Of a DNA stretch of 64,000 bases, positions 31,090 through 39,931 are shown one piece after another. The notes beneath the pieces are model-generated. The model did not search any database and was not told where the DNA came from. It saw nothing but the letters and a program-made list of their open reading frames with translations. Numbering within the stretch: the first letter of the stretch is position 1; each line of letters opens with the position of its first letter. The DNA lies in NCBI RefSeq assembly GCF_001905655.1, contig NZ_JMHT01000038.1, positions 1-64,000 on the forward strand, read 5' to 3'. Source of the stretch: Mycobacterium sp. ST-F2. Its GTDB lineage: Bacteria > Actinomycetota > Actinomycetes > Mycobacteriales > Mycobacteriaceae. The position numbers and the translations under genes were made by a program.

Positions 31090-31959
31090 CTACTGGCCGT
31101 TGTTGGAGCCGCCCGAGTTGGCGCCCGGGATGTCCGTGATCGGGATGTTCGGCATCGGTGGCGGCGACGGCGTGTTGGGCAGCGTCGGAATCTCCGCCGG
31201 CGGAATGTCATTGAGCCCGTTGACCGGTGGACCGTTCTCCCGGCTGCCGTAGCTGGTGCCCGGTTCACGATGTCCGATCATGTGGCTGACCGTCACCATG
31301 TGGTAGCCGTTGGCCTTGAGGACCGGGATGAACTGCTGCACCAGATCGACGGTCGACGAGTAGGTGTCGTGAAACAGCACCACCGAATTCGGCTTGATCT
31401 GCGACATCAGCATGTAGCGGGTGGCCGCGGTGTTGGAGTCGTTGGCCCAGTCGAACGGGATGACGTCCCAGTTGATGTCGGCCAGGCCCTGCTTCTTGGC
31501 CTCGGCGAGCACCTGGTCGTTGATCAGACCGCCCGCAGTGCGCACCAGTTTCGGCCGCTGTCCGGTGGCCTGTTCGATGGCGTCGCTGGCCTTGCTGAAC
31601 TGGCCCGCGATGAACTCCGGCGGGATGGTCGTCATGTTGGGGTGTTCCCAGGTGTGGCTGCCCAGTTCCATCCCGGCGTCGACGACGCGCTTGGCGCCGG
31701 CCGGGTTGGCGGCGACCTTGTTGCCGATCTGGAAGAACGTCGCCTTGGCGTCGTTGTCCTGCAGGATTTTCAGCAGCCGGTCGGTGTACGGGCTGGGACC
31801 GTCGTCAAAGGTGAGTGCGACGCACTTGTACTTACTGCAGTCGACTTCGTCGGCCTTGGCGACATTGCCTGTCTGGCAACCCACCACGACGATCGTCACA
31901 CCGGCGCACACGCCGAGCACGGTCCGCCAGTAGGACCAGGCCTTGTTCTCGCGTCGCAC
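31090..31959 (-). CDS. polysaccharide deacetylase (Rv1096-like)
   Basis: This 289-residue cell-envelope enzyme of the NodB family is expected to remove N-acetyl groups from peptidoglycan sugars. The N-terminal helix ends in VVVGC, a possible lipobox (Cys28). The NodB motifs are TFDDGPS, HTWEHPNM (metal His pair), RTAGG and VVLFHDTYSS. The C-terminal 60 residues are Pro/Asn/Gly-rich and probably reach through the wall. It is convergent with the preceding hypothetical gene. It shares strand with phoH2 but is separated from it by a palindromic repeat. Confidence 0.92.
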   Translation of the reverse strand: MRRENKAWSYWRTVLGVCAGVTIVVVGCQTGNVAKADEVDCSKYKCVALTFDDGPSPYTDRLLKILQDNDAKATFFQIGNKVAANPAGAKRVVDAGMELGSHTWEHPNMTTIPPEFIAGQFSKASDAIEQATGQRPKLVRTAGGLINDQVLAEAKKQGLADINWDVIPFDWANDSNTAATRYMLMSQIKPNSVVLFHDTYSSTVDLVQQFIPVLKANGYHMVTVSHMIGHREPGTSYGSRENGPPVNGLNDIPPAEIPTLPNTPSPPPMPNIPITDIPGANSGGSNNGQ

Positions 31960-31978
31960 TCAACCACCTTACCGACGC

Positions 31979-32033
31979 CGCGATTTGTGCACGAAAACCC
32001 GTGGTCAGCGCGGAAAACCGGGCACAAATCGCG
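31979..32033. repeat. dispersed palindromic element, copy 1
   Basis: Outer arms CGCGATTTGTGC and GCACAAATCGCG are perfect, and the inner part is imperfect (ACGAAAACCCG against CGGAAAACCGG). The core resembles the elements at 42161 and 46279. It lies between the end of phoH2 and the start of the deacetylase gene, both on the minus strand. Confidence 0.6.
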
Positions 32034-32046
32034 ACGGCGGCTCACG

Positions 32047-33360
32047 TCACGGCAGGGTGCCGGGGCTGATCTCCTCGAGCATCTCGGTGACCAATGCGGC
32101 AATCGGCGACCGTTCGCTGCGCATCAGCGTGATGTGCGCGAACAGGGGGTGGCCTTTGAGCTTCTCGATGACCGCGGCGACACCGTCGTGCCGGCCGACG
32201 CGCAGGTTGTCGCGCTGGGCGACGTCGTGCGTGAGAACCACTCGCGAACCGCTACCGAGGCGCGAGAGCACCGTCAGCAGCACGTTGCGCTCCAGCGACT
32301 GGGCCTCGTCGACGATGACGAACGAGTCGTGCAGCGAGCGACCGCGAATGTGCGTCAGCGGCAACACTTCCAGCATGCCGCGGCTCAGCACCTCTTCCAG
32401 CACGGCTGGGCTGGCCAACCCTTCGAGAGTGTCGAAGACGGCCTGCGCCCACGGGCCCATCTTCTCGCTCTCGCTGCCCGGCAGGTAGCCGAGGTCTTGT
32501 CCGCCAACGGCATACAGCGGACGGAACACTACGACCTTGCGCTGGGTGCGACGTTCGAGCACCGCCTCCAGGCCGGCGCACAGCGCCAGCGCCGACTTGC
32601 CGGTGCCGGCCTTGCCGCCGAGCGAGACGATGCCGACGGATTCGTCGAGCAGCAGATCGAGGGCGACACGTTGTTCGGCTGACCTTCCCCGGAGGCCGAA
32701 CACTTCGCGATCACCACGAACCACCTGCACGCGCTTCTCGGCATTGACCCGGCCGAGCGCATGCGACGTGCCGCCGAGCAGCCGAATTCCGGTGTGGCAC
32801 GGCAGATCCCGCGCTTCGGGCAGGTCGACCTCACCCTCGGCGAACAACGTGTCGATGTCCTCGGGCGCCGCGTCCATCTCGGTCATACCGGTCCAGCCGG
32901 AGGTGACGACGTCCTGCGCGTGGTACTCGTCGGCAGCCAGGCCGACCGCACCCGCCTTGACACGCAGCGGAATGTCCTTGCTGACCAACGTGACTCGCTT
33001 GCCCTCTGCGGCGAGGTTGGCCGCGCAGGCGAGGATGCGGTGGTCGTTGGTGTCGGTCCGGAAGCCCGTGGGCAGCACCGACTGATCGACGTGGTTCAGC
33101 TCAACCTGCAGCGTTCCACCTTGTGTCCCAACAGGAATCGGCTGGTCCAGCCGTCCGTGCTCCAATCGCAGGTCATCGAACATGCGCAGCGCCTGGCGGG
33201 CGAACCAGCCCAGTTCGTGGTGGTGGCGTTTACCCTCCAGCTCACTGATGACCACCAGGGGGACAACCACTTCGTGCTCGGCGAAACGCGTGCAGGCCCA
33301 GGGATCGGACAACAGCACGGAGGTATCGAGCACGTAGGTACGGACCTGCGAATCAGACAC
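32047..33360 (-). CDS. phoH2: PhoH2: PIN ribonuclease fused to PhoH ATPase/helicase
   Basis: This 437-residue protein couples an N-terminal PIN nuclease domain (about 1-150, TYVLDTSVLLSDP with Asp12, NDHRILACA with Asp106) to a C-terminal PhoH P-loop ATPase. Walker A is GGKAGTGKS (248-256) and Walker B is FVIVDEAQSL. Mycobacterial PhoH2 is known as a sequence-specific RNA helicase and RNase paired with the small antitoxin PhoAT. The start is a GTG with GAGGAG 6 nt upstream. A short ORF overlaps it by 8 nt and may be the antitoxin. Confidence 0.95.
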   Translation of the reverse strand: MSDSQVRTYVLDTSVLLSDPWACTRFAEHEVVVPLVVISELEGKRHHHELGWFARQALRMFDDLRLEHGRLDQPIPVGTQGGTLQVELNHVDQSVLPTGFRTDTNDHRILACAANLAAEGKRVTLVSKDIPLRVKAGAVGLAADEYHAQDVVTSGWTGMTEMDAAPEDIDTLFAEGEVDLPEARDLPCHTGIRLLGGTSHALGRVNAEKRVQVVRGDREVFGLRGRSAEQRVALDLLLDESVGIVSLGGKAGTGKSALALCAGLEAVLERRTQRKVVVFRPLYAVGGQDLGYLPGSESEKMGPWAQAVFDTLEGLASPAVLEEVLSRGMLEVLPLTHIRGRSLHDSFVIVDEAQSLERNVLLTVLSRLGSGSRVVLTHDVAQRDNLRVGRHDGVAAVIEKLKGHPLFAHITLMRSERSPIAALVTEMLEEISPGTLP

Positions 33361-33481
33361 GTGGCGCTCCTCGGCCCGTGCGGCCCCACACGAGTACTTC
33401 GGTGGACGCAGCGGTACCTGGGCCGGGACCGGCCCCTAACTCTTGGGTGCCGCCCGGATAGCAGAGCAATTCGCTAGCCAT
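33353..33481 (-). CDS. candidate PhoAT-type antitoxin peptide upstream of phoH2
   Basis: This short frame of 42 residues begins MASELLCYPGGTQELGAG and ends GRTGRGAPRV, with its stop inside the phoH2 start region (GTGTCTGA). The overlap and order match the mycobacterial phoAT-phoH2 arrangement. The frame stays open to 33589, so a 78-residue form overlapping desA2 is possible. I see no clear ribosome site before the chosen ATG. The identification rests on position and on the known gene pair, not on a recognised domain. Confidence 0.4.
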   Translation of the reverse strand: MASELLCYPGGTQELGAGPGPGTAASTEVLVWGRTGRGAPRV

Positions 33482-33546
33482 CACCGGCGACGCTACTCCC
33501 GGCGGCCGCCCCACGCTGACGGCGCGCCGTGACTGTTTTGTGACGT

Positions 33547-34368
33547 CTAGATGAACTGAGCGAGCGACGGTTCGTCGCCCAGGCCCCACGCCTTGATGCG
33601 ATCGGAGATGACGGTCTTCAGCGCAGCGGCGTCGAAGATGCCGGCGTCAGCAACGACCTGGACCTTGTCCTGATAGGCGTCGATGTCCGCACCGATGACC
33701 TCGAGGCCCGCGGCCCGGGCCGCGATGGCGGCGATGGTCTCGTCGCGGCGCGTCTCCAGCAGGTGCGAGACCAGGTTGGCGAAGAACTCCTCGTGCCGCT
33801 CTTCGTCCCGTGCGATCCGGCCGGCCATGGCGGCGAGCACGGGCTCCTCGATCTGGGCCTGCAGGTTGCGGGTGAAGACGGCGTGCGCGCGCTCGAAGAA
33901 CGCCATGAAGACCAGCGTCTCGATCTGGCTGAACTTGTCGGCGCGGTAGCCCTTCATGACGTGCTCGACGCGCACATCCTCGTTGGCGGTCGGGTCGATC
34001 TGACGGGTGACCACCAGGTAGTTGCGCAGCGCGATGGCGTGCAGGTGCTCCTCGGCGGTCCAGCGGCCCAGCCAGCGGCCCCACTTGTCTTCGAGGATGA
34101 AGTGTTCGACCAGCTCACGGTGGTAGCCCGCGAGGTTGTCCTTGGTGATGAGCAGGATTTCCAGCGCATCGGTGACCGACTTCGGCAGCGTGACGCTCGA
34201 GGCGTCCCAGTCGGTGCCACCGAGGAAGGCGAAGTTCTCGCCCTGCTCGAACGGCACGTAGTCATGGGCATACCAGGCTTCTTCGGTCGCGAGGTGCCGG
34301 GACAGCTCGGTGTCCACCACGGGCTCGAGCTCGAGGGTCAGTGCGTTGGCAACTGGTTTCTCAGCCAT
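33547..34368 (-). CDS. desA2: acyl-ACP desaturase DesA2-type
   Basis: This 273-residue soluble ferritin-like protein of the stearoyl-ACP desaturase family has the iron-ligand helices EEHLHAIALRNYLV and ARDEERHEEFFANLV, plus an earlier EEAWYAHDYVPFEQGENF. Mycobacterial DesA proteins introduce double bonds during mycolic acid synthesis. The first diiron motif is EEHLHA rather than the plant EENRH, as in DesA2-like proteins, so catalytic competence needs care. The synteny phoH2-desA2-glyA matches M. tuberculosis, apart from the inserted exported protein and PucR genes. Confidence 0.9.
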   Translation of the reverse strand: MAEKPVANALTLELEPVVDTELSRHLATEEAWYAHDYVPFEQGENFAFLGGTDWDASSVTLPKSVTDALEILLITKDNLAGYHRELVEHFILEDKWGRWLGRWTAEEHLHAIALRNYLVVTRQIDPTANEDVRVEHVMKGYRADKFSQIETLVFMAFFERAHAVFTRNLQAQIEEPVLAAMAGRIARDEERHEEFFANLVSHLLETRRDETIAAIAARAAGLEVIGADIDAYQDKVQVVADAGIFDAAALKTVISDRIKAWGLGDEPSLAQFI

Positions 34369-34418
34369 GAAAGTAACTGTAACCCGAGTTCACATGTTTT
34401 TGAAATCAACCACGCACA

Positions 34419-34448
34419 AACGGGGACCGGTGTCACCCGGTCCCCGTT
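34419..34448 (-). terminator. strong hairpin after the exported-protein gene
   Basis: A perfect 12-bp stem (AACGGGGACCGG and CCGGTCCCCGTT) with a 6-nt loop lies 14 bp after the stop of the 828-residue exported protein gene and before desA2. On the minus strand it is followed by TTGTG. Confidence 0.65.
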
Positions 34449-34461
34449 CGTCCGCAGACGG

Positions 34462-36948
34462 CTACTTCGCTGTGCCCGAACCTGCGCCTGCGGTCTTTTC
34501 GCTGCCAGATCCCTCACCAGCAGAAGCTGAATTCTTGCTTTCAGTGCGCTGCTTGCCTTGTGCGGGTTTGGAGTCCTCCGGGCCACTCGTCTGCGTGGCG
34601 CCGGAAGTGCTGGAACCCTTGGCAGCCTTGGACGGCTTGCCACCGGCAGGTTTCGATTCCTTTCCGTCCTTGGACCGCTTGCCTCGGGGAGTGTCCGCTT
34701 GCGAGCTGTCAGCCTGCTGGTTCTTACCATTGGCGGCCGCCGGCTTGGCCGACCCCTCGGCTGCCGGGGTGTCAGACGGTTTCACAGGGCTGCTCGCCGG
34801 AGTGCCCGCCGGGTCTGCAGCTGTCGGTGCTGCCGGGCTAGCGGGCTGTGCCGTCGGTGTTGTGTCTGCCTCATGTGTGGTCTTCGCTGTCGGAGTCACG
34901 TCGGCGCCGAATGTTGCTGCGGTCGGCGCCGGCGTCCCGGTCGGCGATAGCGCCCCAGTCGGTGCTTGCGACGTGGAGTTGGCCGCGGGGATCGCGCCCC
35001 GCAGCCCACCGACCAGCATGTGCCCTGTGGTGCGGCCGAGGTCTCCGAGCTCCTTGACGACCGTCTTGATGTTGCCCATCGTCAACGGCGAGTAGCTGTC
35101 GGCGCGGTTCAGCGCCACCGACAGGTCGTCACGCGCGTTCAGGAAGCCTGCGGTGACGCTGGTGCCCGGGTCGGTCAAGGTCTGGTTGATGATCGTGCCC
35201 AGACCTCGGACGCCATTACCCAGTGCCGCGACCACGGCGGTGATGTTCCCGGAAGCGAGGCCGGCTCGGATTTGAGTGAGGGTCTGGTTGATGAGTAGGT
35301 CGCACCGCAGTGCCGACAGGATCATGGGGTTCGCAATGTCCTGGACGGCCAAGGGAATGTTCTGCACAAAGGCGGACAAACTACCGGCGGGGTTGGCGAA
35401 GATGCCGCGGGCGAGGTCGAGGTAGTCCGGGTTGAGGGCAGATTGCGTGATCCGGTCCAGGACGGACGGGACGTTTTCCTGGCTGCCGAATATCTCGTTG
35501 AACTTGTCCGTGCCGACCGCGGCCCTGATCTGATCGAGTTCCAGATTGGCCGTCGCCCAGCCGGTGGGCACGTTGTTCTGGTTGTGCACGTAATTGAACT
35601 CGAACATCCGCCGTTTGAGGCTGGCCGCGTACTGCTGCGGGGTGACGGTCGGGGTACCGGCCGGCAAGTGCAGACGGACATCAGAGATCGGGACTACTTG
35701 GGCCGTCACCGCATTATTGTCGAGCGTGCCGTTGACGTCCTGGAACCGGAGCGTGACGGAGCCGTTGACGACGCCTCCGTTGTCCAGCCAGTTCGCGACG
35801 CCGGGGTTCGTGGCGCTGACGACGTAATAGGTGTAACCGTCGTCTGCCTGAAAAATATTGCTGCCGTTGAGGCTGCTCTGCGCGGTCACATACGGCAGAT
35901 CCAGCTGCCAGATATTGGTCAGCTGGGCAGCCACGTAGCCGGCCGAAACGGTGGGCACCTTGACCACGAGTGCCTGGTCTGGCTGCAGGTTGAAGTGTCC
36001 GATGCTGGTCAATTGCCCCGGCAGAATCGGGCCGCCGACCGCCGAAGTCGTCGGCTTGATCACGGTGAAGGTGTTTTCCGGCACTGCGGCCCAGACCGCC
36101 TGAATTCCCTTATTCGTGACGCTGGAATTGAACCCGGAGACATTGTCCGCGACGCCGGCCAACACCGCCGCCACCTGGCTTTCTGACAGCACCGGCAGCT
36201 TGAACTGCGACGATGAACTCTGCTGCTTGATGAGGATCGTGTCGTGCGGAATGCCCCAGTCGGTGGTGGTATCGCGCATGAGGATCGTCTGGGCGCCGGT
36301 GCTGTTCACCCAGTTGCCCGGTTGCTGGTCCGGACTGATCACCACGGTGTACGTGCCGTCCGCATTCGGTGTGAATTGCGTCAGGTCATAGCTGACACCG
36401 GTCGAGATGAACTTCCCGTCCATGATGTTCCCCGACATCGGAACGAAGGTCACCACCTTGGTGCCAGGGCGAGGCGTGATGGTCACCGTGTACGACTCGC
36501 CCCGCACGGCCAGCAGCGTGTACTTGTTGTCCGCCGTCGGGTCGTTCGAGAACGGCAGCGGCTCGGCAGACGGCGCGTTCCAAGGGGCGGTGAGAAATTC
36601 ACCGTTGCGGTCGTAGCCGTTGATCCGGTTCTGTTCATTGAGCGCACCGAAGAGCACGCCCATCGCCAGGGCCTGGGTGTATTGCGGCAACGAACTCACG
36701 TCGGACGGCTTGATGAACGGATAGTTGCTGTTGGTGGCGATGATCTGCTGCTGTTGGGCGAGGATCTGATCTGTCACGGCCTGGTAGCCGTCCGCGGCGA
36801 ACGCCTGCGGGGCGGTCAGCGCCGCGACCATGGCGCCGGCGACGGCGGTCGTGGCGATACCTCTACGGGTCCGCGAGCGCCGACGCGAGGCTCGGTTGCC
36901 GGCCGCGGCCTGCTCCTTAGACCGCCGGATGTGGCCCAACTCAGACAT
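34462..36948 (-). CDS. large exported protein with disordered C-terminal tail (possibly DUF1214-like)
   Basis: This 828-residue protein has a long basic n-region and a signal peptide (GIATTAVAGAMVAALTAPQAFA, cleaved near residue 52). The folded part, about 53-660, is rich in beta strands and Asn/Thr. The stretch around residues 140-250 (YTLLAVRGESYTVTITPRPG, QPGNWVNSTGAQTILMRDTT) looks like DUF1214-type exported proteins, but I am not certain. The last 170 residues are a low-complexity Thr/Pro/Ala then Lys/Ser/Gly tail, which may interact with the wall. The ATG follows GAAGGGG. A PucR regulator gene lies directly upstream. The function is unknown. Confidence 0.8.
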   Translation of the reverse strand: MSELGHIRRSKEQAAAGNRASRRRSRTRRGIATTAVAGAMVAALTAPQAFAADGYQAVTDQILAQQQQIIATNSNYPFIKPSDVSSLPQYTQALAMGVLFGALNEQNRINGYDRNGEFLTAPWNAPSAEPLPFSNDPTADNKYTLLAVRGESYTVTITPRPGTKVVTFVPMSGNIMDGKFISTGVSYDLTQFTPNADGTYTVVISPDQQPGNWVNSTGAQTILMRDTTTDWGIPHDTILIKQQSSSSQFKLPVLSESQVAAVLAGVADNVSGFNSSVTNKGIQAVWAAVPENTFTVIKPTTSAVGGPILPGQLTSIGHFNLQPDQALVVKVPTVSAGYVAAQLTNIWQLDLPYVTAQSSLNGSNIFQADDGYTYYVVSATNPGVANWLDNGGVVNGSVTLRFQDVNGTLDNNAVTAQVVPISDVRLHLPAGTPTVTPQQYAASLKRRMFEFNYVHNQNNVPTGWATANLELDQIRAAVGTDKFNEIFGSQENVPSVLDRITQSALNPDYLDLARGIFANPAGSLSAFVQNIPLAVQDIANPMILSALRCDLLINQTLTQIRAGLASGNITAVVAALGNGVRGLGTIINQTLTDPGTSVTAGFLNARDDLSVALNRADSYSPLTMGNIKTVVKELGDLGRTTGHMLVGGLRGAIPAANSTSQAPTGALSPTGTPAPTAATFGADVTPTAKTTHEADTTPTAQPASPAAPTAADPAGTPASSPVKPSDTPAAEGSAKPAAANGKNQQADSSQADTPRGKRSKDGKESKPAGGKPSKAAKGSSTSGATQTSGPEDSKPAQGKQRTESKNSASAGEGSGSEKTAGAGSGTAK

Positions 36949-37141
36949 TCTTCGCCCCTTCGTGATGGGTCTGCCCGGGTTGGCGGACTCAGCTCGCGAG
37001 GCCCGGGGTGTGATGTGGTGAACAGCTCGACGAAATTGTCGTCCCCGTCACAATATGAGCGATCGCTGTGCTGAATCCATGGGTGCTCAGACCAGCGTTT
37101 GCCGCAGGAGATGTGCAAAATGCACATCGGTAGCGCTGACC

Positions 37142-38350
37142 TCAGGAAACAGGCGAAAGCACCCGCGCGCCGTACCAGCGGCAAATCTCCAGCGCCAGCG
37201 CGATGGTGAGGGTGTCGGCGTCAAGCCGGAGTCCGTACTGCTCAACGGCCTGCTGAACCCGGAGGTAGACGGTGTTGCGGTGGAACATCGTGCGCTTCGC
37301 CGTCTCGGTGTAACTGCAGTTGGCAGCCAGGAACGCCCGGATGGTCTCGCGTAGCTGCTCGCACCGTGGATCGTCGTCCGCAAGGCCGCCCAGGACGGTC
37401 ACGACGAACGCCGCGAGATCCGCCGGCTCATCGGCCAGCAACGCGATGGACGCGACCTCGTCGAAGAGCACGACCTGTGGCGCATCGGGCGCGGACCGGG
37501 CCAGCTCCTTGACCCGCGCCGCGGTGCGGGCCGCCGACCGGAAGCCGTCGAGTCCCTCACCACGGCGGCCGACTGCGATCCGTAAACCGTTGATCCGCAA
37601 TCGCTTTGCAAGTTGGCCGTGGTCCACCCGGGCAGCCGCCGGCAGTCGCAACCAGATGCGCTGCTGCGATTCACCTCCGGCGACCAGAATGTCGTCGGCT
37701 TTGGGTAGGACCTGTCGCAGCACCGCCACCACCTTGGTCAATTCCACGGCCGCAGCTGTGTCGTCAGCCCAGGCCTCGACGGCGATGTGGCTGCCCGACA
37801 GTCGGTAGCCCAGTGCCGATTCCGCCTGCGCCACATCGGGTTCGGCGTCATTCAGCAAGCGGGTGATCCACTGCCGCCGGATCGCTTCGTCGGTACGCAC
37901 GCGCTGCGTCAACCGGTCCTCGTACAGTGCGGTGATCTGCTCGGTGACCCGGCCGTTGTGTGACCCGCTGAGATTCACCACCTCGATCATCGCCTCGGCC
38001 GCACCGGGCGCACCGGCCGGCATCTGCGCCAGACATGCGCTCAGCATCCGGCCATGCCCGACGCGGTACGCGCGCAGGATCGCGGTCAGCGGAACACCGT
38101 CCGTCACCGCCCGCTCGACGTTGGCGATCGCGAGGCTCGACGGCGAAATACTTTGCGGGTCAAGGCCATTCGCTAGGACATCGAGGAACAGATCCAGGCT
38201 CTCGGTGGCGTTGACCGCCACGATCTCGTGGAACGACGGATCGCTCAACTCGGGCACGGCGGCCAGGATTTCCGCGATCACACCGGCGATGAATGCGTCC
38301 TTGTCGCGGACGAAATACTCGATGACAGCGGCCAGCGCCTGACTACCCAT
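37142..38350 (-). CDS. PucR/CdaR-family transcriptional regulator
   Basis: This 402-residue regulator has a C-terminal PucR helix-turn-helix: TIRAFLAANCSYTETAKRTMFHRNTVYLRVQQ (about 335-366). It also has a GGDEF-like middle region (about 170-300) and an N-terminal helical domain with ERAVTDGVPLTAILRAYRVG typical of the family. PucR proteins respond to small metabolites and usually regulate a nearby gene. The exported-protein gene 193 bp downstream on the same strand is the obvious candidate. A strong terminator separates it from glyA. Confidence 0.88.
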   Translation of the reverse strand: MGSQALAAVIEYFVRDKDAFIAGVIAEILAAVPELSDPSFHEIVAVNATESLDLFLDVLANGLDPQSISPSSLAIANVERAVTDGVPLTAILRAYRVGHGRMLSACLAQMPAGAPGAAEAMIEVVNLSGSHNGRVTEQITALYEDRLTQRVRTDEAIRRQWITRLLNDAEPDVAQAESALGYRLSGSHIAVEAWADDTAAAVELTKVVAVLRQVLPKADDILVAGGESQQRIWLRLPAAARVDHGQLAKRLRINGLRIAVGRRGEGLDGFRSAARTAARVKELARSAPDAPQVVLFDEVASIALLADEPADLAAFVVTVLGGLADDDPRCEQLRETIRAFLAANCSYTETAKRTMFHRNTVYLRVQQAVEQYGLRLDADTLTIALALEICRWYGARVLSPVS

Positions 38351-38379
38351 CTGCCACCTCCTCGGCCGCAGATCAGGCT

Positions 38380-38408
38380 ACCGAGGTGTGCGCCGCGCAC
38401 ACCTCGGT
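38380..38408 (-). terminator. strong hairpin after glyA
   Basis: A perfect 13-bp stem (ACCGAGGTGTGCG and CGCACACCTCGGT) with a 3-nt loop lies 14 bp after the glyA stop on the minus strand. It isolates the glyA unit from pucR. Confidence 0.65.
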
Positions 38409-38422
38409 TTCAGCGCCCCGGA

Positions 38423-39895
38423 TCAGAGCGTCAGACCCGGGTACAGCGGGTTGGCGTCCAGCATCTCGGCCGAGGCCGCACGCACGCGCTCGGCGGTGCC
38501 GTCGGCCAGCGTGTACTTGGCCTTGGACGGGCCGTTCGATGCCGCGGTCGGCTCGGTGTTCGTCAGCACGTCCACCACCAGCTCGGCGACCTTGTCGAAC
38601 TCATCGGCGCCGAAGCCACGCGTGGTCAGCGCCGGGGTGCCGAAGCGGATGCCGCTGGAGTACCAGGCGCCGTTCGGGTCGTTCGGGATCGAGTTGCGGT
38701 TGGTGACCACGCCGGCGTCCAGCAGCGCCGACTCGGCCTGCCGGCCCGTCAGCCCGAACGACTGCACGTCCAGCAGCACCAGGTGGTTGTCGGTGCCGCC
38801 GGTGACCAGCGTCGCACCGCGCTTGAGGAAGCCCTCGGCCAGTGCCTTGGCGTTGTCGGCGACGTTCTGCGCGTAGGTCCGGAACTCCGGCTGGCGGGCC
38901 TCGGCCAGCGCGACGGCCTTGGCGGCCATCACGTGCGACAGCGGACCGCCGAGCACCATCGGGCAGCCCTTGTCGACGGCGGGCGCGTATTCCTCGGTCG
39001 CCAGGACCAGACCACCGCGCGGGCCGCGCAGCGACTTGTGGGTCGTCGTGGTGGTGACGTGGGCGTGCGGCACCGGGTTCTCGTCGCCGGTGAACACCTT
39101 GCCGGCGACCAGACCGGCGAAGTGCGCCATGTCGACCATCAGAGTGGCGCCCACCTCGTCGGCGATCTCGCGCATCTTGGCGAAGTTCACGCGGCGCGGG
39201 TAGGCCGAGTAGCCGGCGACCAGCACCAGCGGCTTGAACTCACGGGCGGCAGCGGCGACGGCGTCGTAGTCGATCAGGCCGGTGGCCGGGTCGGTGCCGT
39301 AGCTGCGCTGGTGGAACATCTTGCCGGAGATGTTCGGCCGGAAGCCGTGCGTCAGGTGGCCGCCGGTGTCCAGGGACATGCCCAGCAGGCGCTGGTTACC
39401 CAGCTTGTTGCGCAGCTTCTCCCAGTCCTCTTCGGACAGGTCGTTGACGTGCTTGGCACCGAGCTCGGCCAGGCCTGGCGCCTCGATACGGGTGGCCAGG
39501 ATCGCCCAGAAAGCGACCAGGTTGGCGTCGATGCCCGAGTGCGGCTGCGCGTAGGCGTACGGGGCGCCGAACAGTTCGCGGGCGTGCTCGGCGGCCAGCG
39601 CCTCGACGGTGTCGACGTTCTGGCAGGCGGCGTAGAAGCGGTGCCCGACGGTGCCCTCGGCGTACTTGTCGGAGAACCAGGTGCCCATGGTCAGCAGCAC
39701 GGCCGGCGACGCGTAGTTCTCGCTGGCGATCAGCTTGAGCGAACTGCGTTGATCCTCAAGCTCTTTCCGGGTCGCCTCGGCGACGCGGGGCTCAACCTGC
39801 TCGATGACCCGCAGCGCCGCCTGGTAGGCCTCACTGGCGGTGGCGGCGTAGCCGGCACCCAGGCCGGACTTGGACACGGAAGCGTCTGCAGTCAT
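38423..39895 (-). CDS. glyA: serine hydroxymethyltransferase, long form
   Basis: This PLP enzyme interconverts serine and glycine while loading tetrahydrofolate with a one-carbon unit. The PLP lysine is in TTTTTHKSLRGPRGG, and LKLIASENYASPAVL, HSGIDANLVAFW and MVDMAHFAGLVAG are family signatures. At 490 residues it is clearly longer than M. tuberculosis GlyA1 (426 as I recall). An insertion of about 35 residues at 130-165 (RIEAPGLAELGAKHVNDLSE) and a longer N-terminus account for this. The locus is syntenic but the protein type differs, so replacement by another actinobacterial SHMT is possible. Confidence 0.93.
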   Translation of the reverse strand: MTADASVSKSGLGAGYAATASEAYQAALRVIEQVEPRVAEATRKELEDQRSSLKLIASENYASPAVLLTMGTWFSDKYAEGTVGHRFYAACQNVDTVEALAAEHARELFGAPYAYAQPHSGIDANLVAFWAILATRIEAPGLAELGAKHVNDLSEEDWEKLRNKLGNQRLLGMSLDTGGHLTHGFRPNISGKMFHQRSYGTDPATGLIDYDAVAAAAREFKPLVLVAGYSAYPRRVNFAKMREIADEVGATLMVDMAHFAGLVAGKVFTGDENPVPHAHVTTTTTHKSLRGPRGGLVLATEEYAPAVDKGCPMVLGGPLSHVMAAKAVALAEARQPEFRTYAQNVADNAKALAEGFLKRGATLVTGGTDNHLVLLDVQSFGLTGRQAESALLDAGVVTNRNSIPNDPNGAWYSSGIRFGTPALTTRGFGADEFDKVAELVVDVLTNTEPTAASNGPSKAKYTLADGTAERVRAASAEMLDANPLYPGLTL

Positions 39896-39931
39896 GCGTT
39901 CAGCCTAATAGGCAGCCGTTTGAGGACGAAG

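Noticed and set aside
31270..32682. 470-residue open frame antisense to the deacetylase and phoH2 genes
   Set aside because: Crosses the palindromic repeat and opposes two genes with intact catalytic motifs.
39896..39931. Glycine riboswitch before glyA
   Set aside because: Only 36 bp separate the DUF885 stop from glyA, too short for a riboswitch, and no aptamer-like pairing is visible.
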